Both the position numbers and the translations under genes were made by a program. Shown piece after piece: positions 35,810 to 43,265 of a stretch of DNA of 53,262 nt (its first letter is position 1; each line of letters starts with the position of its first letter). The stretch is from Thermodesulfobacteriota bacterium (GTDB lineage Bacteria; Desulfobacterota; Anaeroferrophillalia; Anaeroferrophillales; Tharpellaceae), in contig JANTGZ010000007.1 of the NCBI GenBank assembly GCA_024762675.1, forward strand, positions 1-53,262, given 5' to 3'. The notes beneath the pieces are model-generated. The model made no database searches. It had not been told where the DNA came from and saw only the letters and a program-made list of their open reading frames with translations.

Positions 35810-38089
35810 TTATAAGTCTATTTTCTTCCCCGCTATCTCCGGGACTTTGGTTTCATAATTACAACCTTTTTGGGGGCAACGCAAGACTTTATCGCCCTCT
35901 CCCCGGCGTTTCTTTTCAACGAGAAAGGGGAACTCACAGCTGGGACATGAGAGGGGATAAGGCTTATCCCAGGTTGCGTAATTACATTTGGGATAGCGAT
36001 TGCAAGCGTAAAAAGTTTTTCCCTTACGAGACTTTTTCTCAACCAGCTCTCCGCCACAACCCTCCTGGGGGCAAGCGACACCGGTACCTACGGAACTGGT
36101 ATATTTACATTCAGGATAGTTGGAACAGGAGATAAAACGGCCATAGCGGCCGTTTCTCAATTTCAACGGGCTGTCGCATTCGGGACATTTTCCGGCATCG
36201 GCCGGCAGCTCCACGCCACCATTTTCATCGCCGTTAGCCCCGAGGTCTTTCGTGTTTTTACACTCCGGATAGTTGGGGCAGGCGATAAAACGTCCGTTAC
36301 GGCCCCATTTAACCACCATATTGGCGCCGCACTTCTCACAGATTTCATCGGTAACCTCCTCACCCGCCTTTTTGGCGTCTCGCATGGTTACCAGAGCGGT
36401 ATCGAGTAGTGCCGCAAAAGGCCTATAGAAATCTGCCAGTAGAGCCTGCCAATCACGCCCTCCCTCTTCAACCTTATCAAGGTCGGCCTCCATTCGGGCC
36501 GTAAAAGAGACATTAAGGATATCGGGAAAAGTCTTTTTCAGAAGATCGGTAACCAACTCACCCAGATCCGTCGGGTAGAAACGTTTCTCCTGGAGTTCAA
36601 CATAGCCGCGATCCTGAATCGTCGACATGATTGAGGCGTAGGTTGAAGGGCGGCCGATGCCCTTTTCCTCAAGCTCCTTAACCAGAGTACTTTCGGTAAA
36701 CCGCGGCGGCGGCTGGGTAAAATGCTGCTTGGGAAGAATCTCATTTAAACGAAGAATCTCGCCTTCGTTTAAAGCCGGCAATTCAGTTTCTTCGGCCTTA
36801 TCATCACCATTATTATCACGCCCCTCCTCATAGACAACAAGAAATCCGTCAAAGAGCTGGCGGCGACCAACCGCCCGCAATTGATAGCGATCACCCGCCA
36901 TAATCGAGACCGTGGTCTGGTAGTAACGGGCCGGATTCATCTGGCTGGCAACAAAACGCTTCCAGATCAGACTGTAGAGACGAAACTGGTCACGATTGAG
37001 ATAGCTTTCAATCTCTTGCGGAATATGCCCCACCGAGGTCGGGCGAATTGCTTCATGGGCGTCCTGCGAGGCGTTCTTGTTACGGTACGATTGTGGTTTG
37101 ACAGGCAGATAATCTTTACCAAACTGAGTTGCGATGCAGTCGCGGCACTCGGCAACAGCCGAGTCAGCAACCCGCACCGAGTCGGTACGCATGTAGGTTA
37201 TCAAACCAACCGGGCCCGATGAACCGAGTTCTATCCCCTCATAAAGCTGCTGAGACACCATCATCGTCTTTTTGGCACTGAAACCAAGTTTACGGGCGGC
37301 CTCCTGCTGTAACTTACTGGTAATAAATGGTGGTGTCGGCCGTCGCTGGCGCTCTTTCTGCTCAATTTTGCTGATTTTACAGCTTGAACTTTGTAGATCG
37401 GAAACAATTTGATCTGCCGTCTGCTGATCGCTAACCTCGGCTTTCTCACCGTCGATTTGGTGCAAGCGGGCTTCAAAAGGAGGCGGCACTGAGCCTTCAA
37501 GGGTCGTTGTAATACTCCAGTATTCAACCGGAATAAAAGCCTTGATCTCGGCTTCCCGATCGCAAACCATACGGACGGCAACAGACTGAACCCGCCCGGC
37601 ACTCAAACCCCGCCGTACCGTCTTCCACAACAAGGGGCTGATTTTATAGCCCACCATACGGTCAAGAATACGACGCGACTGCTGGGCGTTTACTTTATTT
37701 ATGTCAATTGCCAGGGGCTCTTGCAGAGCCCTGGCAATTGCCGATTTGGTCACTTCGTGAAAAAGCACCCGATGGATGGGCTTTTTTTCTCCCAACTCAT
37801 GGGCGATATGCCAGGCGATCGCCTCACCTTCCCGGTCGGGGTCAGGGGCGAGAAGGATCTGGTCGGCTTTACGAGCGGCCTTCTTGAGCTCGGCAATAAT
37901 CTTGCCTTTGCCTTTCAGAGGCACATAGCAAGGTTCAAAATGATCTCCCTCTATTTCTATGCCTAACTCATTCGCCGGCAGATCCCGCACATGGCCGACT
38001 GAAGCTTTAACAATATATTCAGAGCCCAGATATTTGCCTATAGTTTTGGCTTTGGTCGGTGATTCAACAATCAGTAATGTTTGAGACAT
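35810..38089 (-). CDS. topA: DNA topoisomerase I (type IA)
   Basis: Relaxes negative supercoils through a transient 5'-phosphotyrosine DNA break. The Toprim domain starts TLLIVESPTKAKTIGKYLG, and the acidic metal motif is DPDREGEAIAWHI. The catalytic tyrosine lies in GPVGLITYMRTDSVRV. The C-terminal part (about residues 585-750) has four zinc-ribbon Cys4 modules: CEKCGANMV..CPNYPEC, CPECDSPLK..CSNYPEC, CPQEGCGG..CNRYPKC and CPSCEF..CPQKGC. The 759-residue length fits. It lies after smg and before tRNA-Arg. The dprA-smg-topA order matches the conserved arrangement known in Proteobacteria. Confidence 0.96.
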   Translation of the reverse strand: MSQTLLIVESPTKAKTIGKYLGSEYIVKASVGHVRDLPANELGIEIEGDHFEPCYVPLKGKGKIIAELKKAARKADQILLAPDPDREGEAIAWHIAHELGEKKPIHRVLFHEVTKSAIARALQEPLAIDINKVNAQQSRRILDRMVGYKISPLLWKTVRRGLSAGRVQSVAVRMVCDREAEIKAFIPVEYWSITTTLEGSVPPPFEARLHQIDGEKAEVSDQQTADQIVSDLQSSSCKISKIEQKERQRRPTPPFITSKLQQEAARKLGFSAKKTMMVSQQLYEGIELGSSGPVGLITYMRTDSVRVADSAVAECRDCIATQFGKDYLPVKPQSYRNKNASQDAHEAIRPTSVGHIPQEIESYLNRDQFRLYSLIWKRFVASQMNPARYYQTTVSIMAGDRYQLRAVGRRQLFDGFLVVYEEGRDNNGDDKAEETELPALNEGEILRLNEILPKQHFTQPPPRFTESTLVKELEEKGIGRPSTYASIMSTIQDRGYVELQEKRFYPTDLGELVTDLLKKTFPDILNVSFTARMEADLDKVEEGGRDWQALLADFYRPFAALLDTALVTMRDAKKAGEEVTDEICEKCGANMVVKWGRNGRFIACPNYPECKNTKDLGANGDENGGVELPADAGKCPECDSPLKLRNGRYGRFISCSNYPECKYTSSVGTGVACPQEGCGGELVEKKSRKGKTFYACNRYPKCNYATWDKPYPLSCPSCEFPFLVEKKRRGEGDKVLRCPQKGCNYETKVPEIAGKKIDL

Positions 38090-38192
38090 ATATTAAGATC
38101 CAAAAATGGATGGCAAACAGGAGCCAGTTCGAAAGGGCCCTCTGAAGGCATTTGCATGAAAGCTTTAAATTCGTGCCTGATTTATACTCTTC

Positions 38193-38675
38193 TCAGTGAA
38201 AGACTATATCCTGATCATTTTCCAGAAAACTCAAAAAACGATCCCTGACATCTCTATCCGGCCGCCCGACAACAACGACCATTGTAGCGATCACCTTGAT
38301 CTCTTCAAGACCGACCCGGAAACCTCCCAGAAAAAGTGCCTGGTCGATAATATCTTCAACCGTAGCCTGATCAAGAACATCCATCTGCCGCAATTTAGAG
38401 AGCCAGGCCCGAACCCCGTTGGTGAAAATTTGTCGCTCCTCCAACGTAAAATGCCGTTGAAAACCACTTTCCGAATCCAGATCAAGAAGCTGGAGATTGA
38501 GATCCTTGCCTTGCGACAGGTTGGCTATCCAACTGAAAGCCGTCTCAATTTCAGGAAAGTCGAAACCCAGAGAGACAAGATCATCAACGATCTCCTCTTC
38601 CTGTTCATAGAGGTCTATCTCATCGGCCAGATAGTCCGAGATTATCCCAATTATAGCCATAACCCGTTGATACAT
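38193..38675 (-). CDS. smg: Smg/DUF494 family protein
   Basis: A 160-residue acidic protein of the Smg/DUF494 family, whose function is not established. It starts MYQRVMAIIGIISDYL, close to the family's MFDVLMYLFE-type start, and continues DLVSLGFDFPEIETAFSWIANL. The C-terminus VVVVGRPDRDVRDRFLSF is less familiar. It sits between dprA (34 bases upstream) and topA (103 bases downstream), the arrangement seen in E. coli and others, which supports the assignment. No membrane segment or signal peptide is seen. Confidence 0.85.
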   Translation of the reverse strand: MYQRVMAIIGIISDYLADEIDLYEQEEEIVDDLVSLGFDFPEIETAFSWIANLSQGKDLNLQLLDLDSESGFQRHFTLEERQIFTNGVRAWLSKLRQMDVLDQATVEDIIDQALFLGGFRVGLEEIKVIATMVVVVGRPDRDVRDRFLSFLENDQDIVFH

Positions 38676-38709
38676 CAGGGCAACTCCAATTAAAAGAGGT
38701 TAAATCGAT

Positions 38710-39837
38710 TTAAACATATTCAGGAGCTATGCGAAAGATATTTCCGGCACCCTTAATAAGCATGCCACTTAATTCCAACTCCAGTAAAACCTGACTCAAA
38801 AGCCCGCTTTCCCAAGATAATTTTTCGAGTAGATCGTCAAAGATTATCTCATCCGGCCCTAAAGCCGCAACCAGACAAGCCTGTTCCGGACTTAATACGG
38901 GACGTTTAGGCAAACCACTGGCCCCATTTCCGGATGCCGCCACCCCTTTAACATCAGCACACAGCCAAGGCAGGGCAGAAAAGATATCCTCAGCCGATTC
39001 CAGGAGCTGAGCTCCATCTTTTAACAACCGGTTCACACCTCGGCTACCCGGCAGACCCGGCGGTCCGGGTACGGCAAAAACTTCGCGCCCCTGTTCCAAG
39101 GCCAAGCGTGCAGTAATCAAAGACCCGCTGCGTTCTCCAGCCTCAACCACAACTACCCCTTGAGAAAGACCACTGACAAGACGGTTACGCCTCGGGAAAT
39201 GGGCCTTATCAGGTCCGGTTCCGGGAGGAAATTCGGTCAATAAAGTGCCATTCTCAACAATTCTTTCGCTCAAATGACGATGCGCCGCCGGATAGACGAC
39301 ATCAAGCCCGGTTCCGAGCACGGCTACCGTAGGGCCACCGCCCCGCAAACTGCCCTCATGGGCTGCCCCATCAACCCCTAGAGCCAAACCGCTGATCACG
39401 GCCAAGCCCTGGCCTGCAAGTCGAGAACCTAAGGAGTAAGCAAAACGCCGACCCAGTTCTGAAGCCCGCCGGGCACCGACCACAGAAATCGCCGGAAGCT
39501 GCAAATGCTCCACCGAACCTTTAATAAACAAAACTGAAGGGGGATCGGCAATAAGAGCCAGGTTTTCAGGGTAGCGTGGATCCTCCAAAGAGATAATCTC
39601 ACCACCAATATCGCAAACCTGCCGCCTTAGAGTGGCAACTTGTGACCAATCAGAAAAAGCGGATACAGCTTTTGCTGCCGCCGACCGAATTCCGAATGAT
39701 AACAAAGTCGTCGCCGGTACCTTAAAAACCGCTTCGGCAGACCCCAAACCCCGCCAGGCGCGAGCAATCCCCAAAGCCCCAAGCCCGGGCACCAAGGTCA
39801 GCGCCAACCAGTAATCCAAAGGCTCATGTCGGACCAT
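38710..39837 (-). CDS. dprA: DNA processing protein DprA
   Basis: Loads RecA on incoming single-stranded DNA during natural transformation (established for the family). The Rossmann-like core is clear: SVVGARRASELGRRFAYSL, ISGLALGVDGAAHEGSL and VAVLGTGLDVVYPAAHRHL. FPPGTGPDKAHFPRRNRLVSG holds the conserved FPRRNR segment. A C-terminal winged-helix-like part follows (IIFDDLLEKLSWESGLLS). I start at ATG 39837 (375 aa, AGG seven bases upstream, MVRHEPLDYWLAL); an open frame to 39927 adds 30 residues without support. Widespread in bacteria that are not known to be competent, so transformation here is not implied. Confidence 0.92.
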   Translation of the reverse strand: MVRHEPLDYWLALTLVPGLGALGIARAWRGLGSAEAVFKVPATTLLSFGIRSAAAKAVSAFSDWSQVATLRRQVCDIGGEIISLEDPRYPENLALIADPPSVLFIKGSVEHLQLPAISVVGARRASELGRRFAYSLGSRLAGQGLAVISGLALGVDGAAHEGSLRGGGPTVAVLGTGLDVVYPAAHRHLSERIVENGTLLTEFPPGTGPDKAHFPRRNRLVSGLSQGVVVVEAGERSGSLITARLALEQGREVFAVPGPPGLPGSRGVNRLLKDGAQLLESAEDIFSALPWLCADVKGVAASGNGASGLPKRPVLSPEQACLVAALGPDEIIFDDLLEKLSWESGLLSQVLLELELSGMLIKGAGNIFRIAPEYV

Positions 39838-40057
39838 TTGCAACCTGCTTTCATCTCCAAGGGAGCAGAGAAACACACAAAAATTACCCTGTAAAGCCCT
39901 GAAAAGGGGACAACGAATCCGCCGCAATAAACAAATTGCCCGGCTTAGTCAAGGGAAATCTTCTCGACTATACCGCTCTTCTCAACTAAACTGGAGCTCA
40001 TCAGAATTTCCCCCTACAAGTTCAGGAATACAAATTGCTTTACTTTTGTAGTATTGT

Positions 40058-40086
40058 TTGCAGTCATCTCTTGCTTATGTTAGAAT
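40058..40086 (+). promoter_or_regulatory. Putative sigma-70 promoter of the minor-pilin operon
   Basis: TTGCAG (40058-40063) and TAGAAT (40081-40086, 5 of 6) are separated by 17 bases. The predicted start near 40093 would place a hairpin at the very 5' end of the leader. Confidence 0.45.
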
Positions 40087-40093
40087 AGGAGAC

Positions 40094-40192
40094 ATGAATT
40101 CCTTTAGTTTTAAAGGAATTTCATACTGCCGCACAGTAAACAAAGAGCAAAAAAGTGGCGCTCGCGGGTTTCAGCTGGAAGCCTTTAAATAA
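40094..40192 (+). CDS. Possible 32-codon upstream ORF in the pilin leader
   Basis: ATG at 40094 is preceded by AGGAG (40087-40091) with very short spacing. It opens a 32-codon frame rich in Lys, Phe, Ser and Gly that ends in TAA at 40190-40192, 47 bases before the first pilin start. It is not recognised as any family, and its start lies inside the 40095-40123 hairpin. Two readings fit: a regulatory leader peptide, or a chance frame. If the promoter at 40058-40086 is real, the ribosome binding site would lie upstream of the transcript start, which argues against translation. Confidence 0.25.
   Translation: MNSFSFKGISYCRTVNKEQKSGARGFQLEAFK
40095..40123 (+). promoter_or_regulatory. Strong hairpin at the 5' end of the pilin leader
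   Basis: TGAATTCCTTTA pairs with TAAAGGAATTTCA (one bulged base) around GTTT. No T-run follows, so it is not a terminator. A second, smaller stem (GGTTTC with GAAGCC, 40168-40183) follows, with TTT and a T-run beyond. Confidence 0.5.
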
Positions 40193-40239
40193 CGTTTTTG
40201 TAATCAAGTCTGCGAGAAATAACAAAATAATTAGCGAAA

Positions 40240-40878
40240 ATGCCTATAAAAAAAATATATTCATCTTCAGGTTTTACCCTAGTCGAATTAATGGTAACCG
40301 TGGCTATAATCGCTTTGATTGCCGGCTTCACCTTTGCCGAACTAAATTCCAGTAGTTATAAATTAAAAGCCGCGGCCCGAACCCTGAAAGCCAACATGCA
40401 GAAAGCCCGCCTCCTGGCAGTAAAAGAGAGCTGTCCCGTATATGTCGATTTCGATCTGGATAGCGACGGCAGCAGCGACGGAACTATAAACCTCCACTAC
40501 ACCACATGGCGTGATTTGGATGGTAATGGACTTTTTTTAATGAAGGATGAAGCAGGCAACTCGGTTACCGATAAATCAGCCTCATTTGAATTTATTGAAG
40601 AGACAGCATTGCCATCCGGTGTTTCAGCCGGAGTTGTCGGCAATGGTGACGGAGGTCCGGCCCAGGGACCTCCTCCATCAAATCCAGGCCTCCCCTCTGA
40701 TGGTGTAAGTTACGGTGGAGATCGAGCTCGTTTCACTCCTCAAGGAAGCAGTACTTCCGGCTGGTTTTATCTGGCCTATCCCAACAATTTATCCGCCGGG
40801 ACTCATGCCGTAGGTACCAACAATATCGGCAGAGTGCACTCCTCTTATTACGCTACAGATGGGGGTGCATGGCGGTGA
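40240..40878 (+). CDS. fimT: FimT/GspH-type minor pseudopilin
   Basis: A type IV pilus minor pilin. The prepilin signal is class III: a short basic leader MPIKKIYSSSG, then cleavage before Phe in FTLVELMVTVAIIALIAGF, with the conserved Glu5 of the mature protein. The mature region of about 200 residues has acidic, Gly/Asp-rich loops (DFDLDSDGSSDG, DLDGNGLF). FimT proteins are known to prime pili and, in some species, bind DNA. No good ribosome binding site is visible before the ATG. First gene of the pilW-pilV-pilX-pilY1 operon; its stop overlaps the pilW start region. Confidence 0.88.
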   Translation: MPIKKIYSSSGFTLVELMVTVAIIALIAGFTFAELNSSSYKLKAAARTLKANMQKARLLAVKESCPVYVDFDLDSDGSSDGTINLHYTTWRDLDGNGLFLMKDEAGNSVTDKSASFEFIEETALPSGVSAGVVGNGDGGPAQGPPPSNPGLPSDGVSYGGDRARFTPQGSSTSGWFYLAYPNNLSAGTHAVGTNNIGRVHSSYYATDGGAWR

Positions 40879-41834
40879 GAACAATGAACCGACAAGGCTT
40901 CAGCCTCGTAGAGCTAATGGTAGTTCTTGCTATCCTGGGCGTCGTTATGACCGGCGTTCTCGGCGTCGTCACAAGCCAAAACAAGGCTTACCATAGTGAA
41001 GAAGCGATCATTGATCTACAAATGAATGGTCGTTTAGCAATAAATTACATTAGCCGTTATGTCAGAATGGGCGGTTTCGGTTGTTATGGCAACATCGACA
41101 CTTCCAATCCGGTGAATGGGTTCGGAGCTGTTATTAATGCAACAGATGGTGCCAGCAATACGCCTGACACCTTAACCGTTGTAACCTCAACCCGCAAAGT
41201 TGGCATTGTTGACGATAAGGATGTAAATGCTGGTGAGAGTTTCCTGTCAACCTCGGTTATTCCAATCGACCTTGATGACTCATCATATAACCTGACCAGT
41301 TTTTTTGACAACTCCTCAAAAAGGTATGTCTACTTTGCCCCATGTGAAAACACTGATTTCCTCTCCATTCAGAGCCCGGTTGATACAGCCGATACAAGCT
41401 TTACCATTTCTAAGGCAATCAGGGTGGATGAGGGAGCTGAAGTCTTCACAGTCCGAGCTTATACCTTTGCTTTAAGCGGAAACAACCTGACTATCAACAA
41501 TAATACAGGAAGCGGCAACCAGGAGCTGGCCGAAAATATTGAAAACTTACAATTTCAATATGGCTGGGACCGAAACGGCGATAGTCGCTTTGATCCCACT
41601 GATAATAACGAATGGGGCAACGACCCCTCAGGTAACGAAGCTGACATTAAGGCCGTACGTATTTTTGTTTTGTCCCGTTCGGGCAACCCCGATCGTGACT
41701 ATAGTGACAAAAAAAAATATAAAATCAACGAAGCAACTGCTTCAACGACAGCTGTTTTTGTCGGACCATTTAATGATGGCTACCATCGATCTCTACTGCA
41801 AACCACTATAATGGTCCGCAACCTCAACTTTTGA
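40869..41834 (+). CDS. pilW: PilW-like minor pilin
   Basis: A type IV minor pilin of 321 residues. A leader with Arg/Asn/Gln is followed by cleavage at G|FSLVELMVVLAILGVVMTGV, with Glu5. The mature part is large and Asp/Asn-rich, as in PilW. The last third resembles the PilW C-terminus (ENIENLQFQYGWDRNGDSRF). Two starts are possible: ATG 40869, which overlaps the previous gene by ten bases, and ATG 40884, preceded by GGTGAG. I give the longer. PilW and the other minor pilins are thought to form the pilus priming complex with PilY1. Confidence 0.87.
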   Translation: MAVRTMNRQGFSLVELMVVLAILGVVMTGVLGVVTSQNKAYHSEEAIIDLQMNGRLAINYISRYVRMGGFGCYGNIDTSNPVNGFGAVINATDGASNTPDTLTVVTSTRKVGIVDDKDVNAGESFLSTSVIPIDLDDSSYNLTSFFDNSSKRYVYFAPCENTDFLSIQSPVDTADTSFTISKAIRVDEGAEVFTVRAYTFALSGNNLTINNNTGSGNQELAENIENLQFQYGWDRNGDSRFDPTDNNEWGNDPSGNEADIKAVRIFVLSRSGNPDRDYSDKKKYKINEATASTTAVFVGPFNDGYHRSLLQTTIMVRNLNF

Positions 41835-41861
41835 ACCTTAAGCGACATAACCTTTCATAAT

Positions 41862-42296
41862 ATGAAAACAGTATTCAAAAATCATGGTTTCACGATAATA
41901 GAGCTGATGATCGCAATGGCGGTTATGGCTTTCGGCATTCTCGGCTTTATGTTCATGCAGGGACGAGCCGCCCAAGGCCGAACGGCCGGTCGTGAAATGG
42001 GGCGGGCAACGATTGTCGCCCAGAACTACAGCGAAACTCTACTGACCCTTGATTACAGCGACAGCCTTTTATCAGTGGGCTCCCACCCCTCTACCGCTGA
42101 AGACACCAGTGATGGCACTGTTGACAGCCAGATGAGTACAAAATACGGCAATTTCATCTACAACACAACCTGGACCGTCAGCGATAACACCACCAACCTT
42201 AAGACTATTGTTGTCAATACAAACTGGACTTTGAAAGACAACAAGACGGGACTTCAAACCAAGAGCCTTAACTTCACCTTATTGAAAAGCAGGTAG
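41862..42296 (+). CDS. pilV: PilV-like minor pilin
   Basis: A type IV minor pilin of 144 residues, starting MKTVFKNHGFTIIELMIAMAVMAFGILGF. The leader is basic, with cleavage after Gly9 before Phe and Glu at mature position 5. The methionine-rich helix and the following QGRAAQGRTAGREMGRATIVAQNYSE fit PilV/GspI-type minor pilins. The C-terminal half is Thr/Asn/Asp-rich, with no conserved cysteines. It is 27 bases after pilW and 3 before pilX. Confidence 0.87.
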   Translation: MKTVFKNHGFTIIELMIAMAVMAFGILGFMFMQGRAAQGRTAGREMGRATIVAQNYSETLLTLDYSDSLLSVGSHPSTAEDTSDGTVDSQMSTKYGNFIYNTTWTVSDNTTNLKTIVVNTNWTLKDNKTGLQTKSLNFTLLKSR

Positions 42297-42299
42297 GCA

Positions 42300-42872
42300 A
42301 TGCCGGCAGGAAACAAAATAAACAGCGAAAGTGGCATGGCCCTGGTAACCTGCCTGTTAATAATGGTCGTGCTTGCTATGATCGGTATCGGGATAACTAC
42401 TGATTCTACGATAGAGATCAAAATCGCCGGCAATCAAAAAAACAAGGCCGTCTCATTTCAGAATGCCGATACCGGGACCATGGCCGCCCCGGAAATTATC
42501 GAAGACAACTTAGACAACCAAAGGCCCAGTAGCCCGTACGTCTACTCCAACAGTTCCGCAGACCCGACTATCACTGTTCATACAACTAACTTTGCCTCGC
42601 TAAGTGAAGGGACAATCCTTACTCCCGGCATTACCATTGTTGGTACTGATGATACAAGTGATGCCAACCTACCAATTAAAACAGCTGTTGCCGTCAGCAA
42701 AACCGGTCGCCTGGCGGCTGGAAGCGCGATTCAGATGGCCGCCGGCTATGAAGGGGTCGGCAAAGGTGCCGCATCCGGAGGCTATCACGCCTACTATCGC
42801 TGCCAGAGCAGCGATAACCAGGGTGGGACTGCCAGTAATACAGAGATATACTATCGTTATGTTCCACATTAA
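42300..42872 (+). CDS. pilX: PilX-like minor pilin
   Basis: A type IV minor pilin of 190 residues. The N-terminus, SESGMALVTCLLIMVVLAMIGI, fits PilX, which has GMAL and lacks the Glu5 of other pilins. The region IKIAGNQKNKAVSFQNADTG matches the family's IAxNxxxxxxAFxxAExG pattern, with substitutions. Cleavage is expected between Gly and Met. The Gly/Ser/Ala-rich C-terminus is variable. It follows pilV by three bases and precedes the small secreted protein by 17. Confidence 0.85.
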   Translation: MPAGNKINSESGMALVTCLLIMVVLAMIGIGITTDSTIEIKIAGNQKNKAVSFQNADTGTMAAPEIIEDNLDNQRPSSPYVYSNSSADPTITVHTTNFASLSEGTILTPGITIVGTDDTSDANLPIKTAVAVSKTGRLAAGSAIQMAAGYEGVGKGAASGGYHAYYRCQSSDNQGGTASNTEIYYRYVPH

Positions 42873-42889
42873 ATGCGTGGAGAACCTCA

Positions 42890-43219
42890 ATGAAAAACAA
42901 AAAAAGATTTATGACAAGAGGCCGTATTGCAATACTGATACTGCTGGCAACTTTGTTGCTGACAAGCCCGGCCATAGCCCATACCCATTGGCACAAAGGA
43001 ACAGTCACCAAAGCCCCATGGCAGAAACAATATCGCCATATCATGATCGACAATAAGCTCTACACCTTCATGCCTGACGCGACCTTGCACCTACGCATGA
43101 AAAACCGTCGTGGAGACTTCAACGAAAAAAAACTGCACTGGCTCCAGATTAGAGAGGGGCAAGAGCTTTTAATCAAAATTCAGGGACACCGAATTTACCA
43201 ACTCATCATCCAGAAATAA
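42890..43219 (+). CDS. Small secreted protein in the pilin operon, unknown function (109 aa)
   Basis: No family recognised. A basic start and hydrophobic segment (ILILLATLLLTSPAIA, about residues 14-30) form a Sec signal peptide with probable cleavage after AIA. The mature part, about 79 residues, is very basic (Lys/Arg/His-rich), starting HTHWHKGTVTKAPWQK. It may contain a small beta domain (IREGQELLIKIQGHRIYQL). The gene lies between pilX and pilY1 with short gaps, so it should be coexpressed. Possible roles are a periplasmic assembly factor or a PilY1 partner, both inferred from position. Confidence 0.65.
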   Translation: MKNKKRFMTRGRIAILILLATLLLTSPAIAHTHWHKGTVTKAPWQKQYRHIMIDNKLYTFMPDATLHLRMKNRRGDFNEKKLHWLQIREGQELLIKIQGHRIYQLIIQK

Positions 43220-43265
43220 ACACTTCTCAAACCACCGGTCTCTCACTAGTATTGGAGCAGCAATC

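Larger units (their letters stand above)
39838..40239. other. Divergent intergenic region between dprA and the pilin operon
   Basis: This 402-base gap holds the probable promoter of the pilin operon (40058-40086), a strong leader hairpin (40095-40123) and a possible upstream ORF (40094-40192). The first part (39838-40020), toward dprA, shows nothing I can assign. Confidence 0.6.

Noticed and set aside
39838-39927. 30-residue N-terminal extension of DprA
   Set aside because: The conserved DprA N-terminus begins at MVRHEPLDYWLAL, which has its own ribosome binding site; the extension is Cys/Arg-rich and unlike the family.
40124-40190. Possible cyclic-di-GMP (GEMM) riboswitch before the pilin operon
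   Set aside because: CGCACAG and an AAAC stretch recall the start of the motif, but the conserved GGGACGCAAAGCC core is not present. Kept only as a test in the leader finding.
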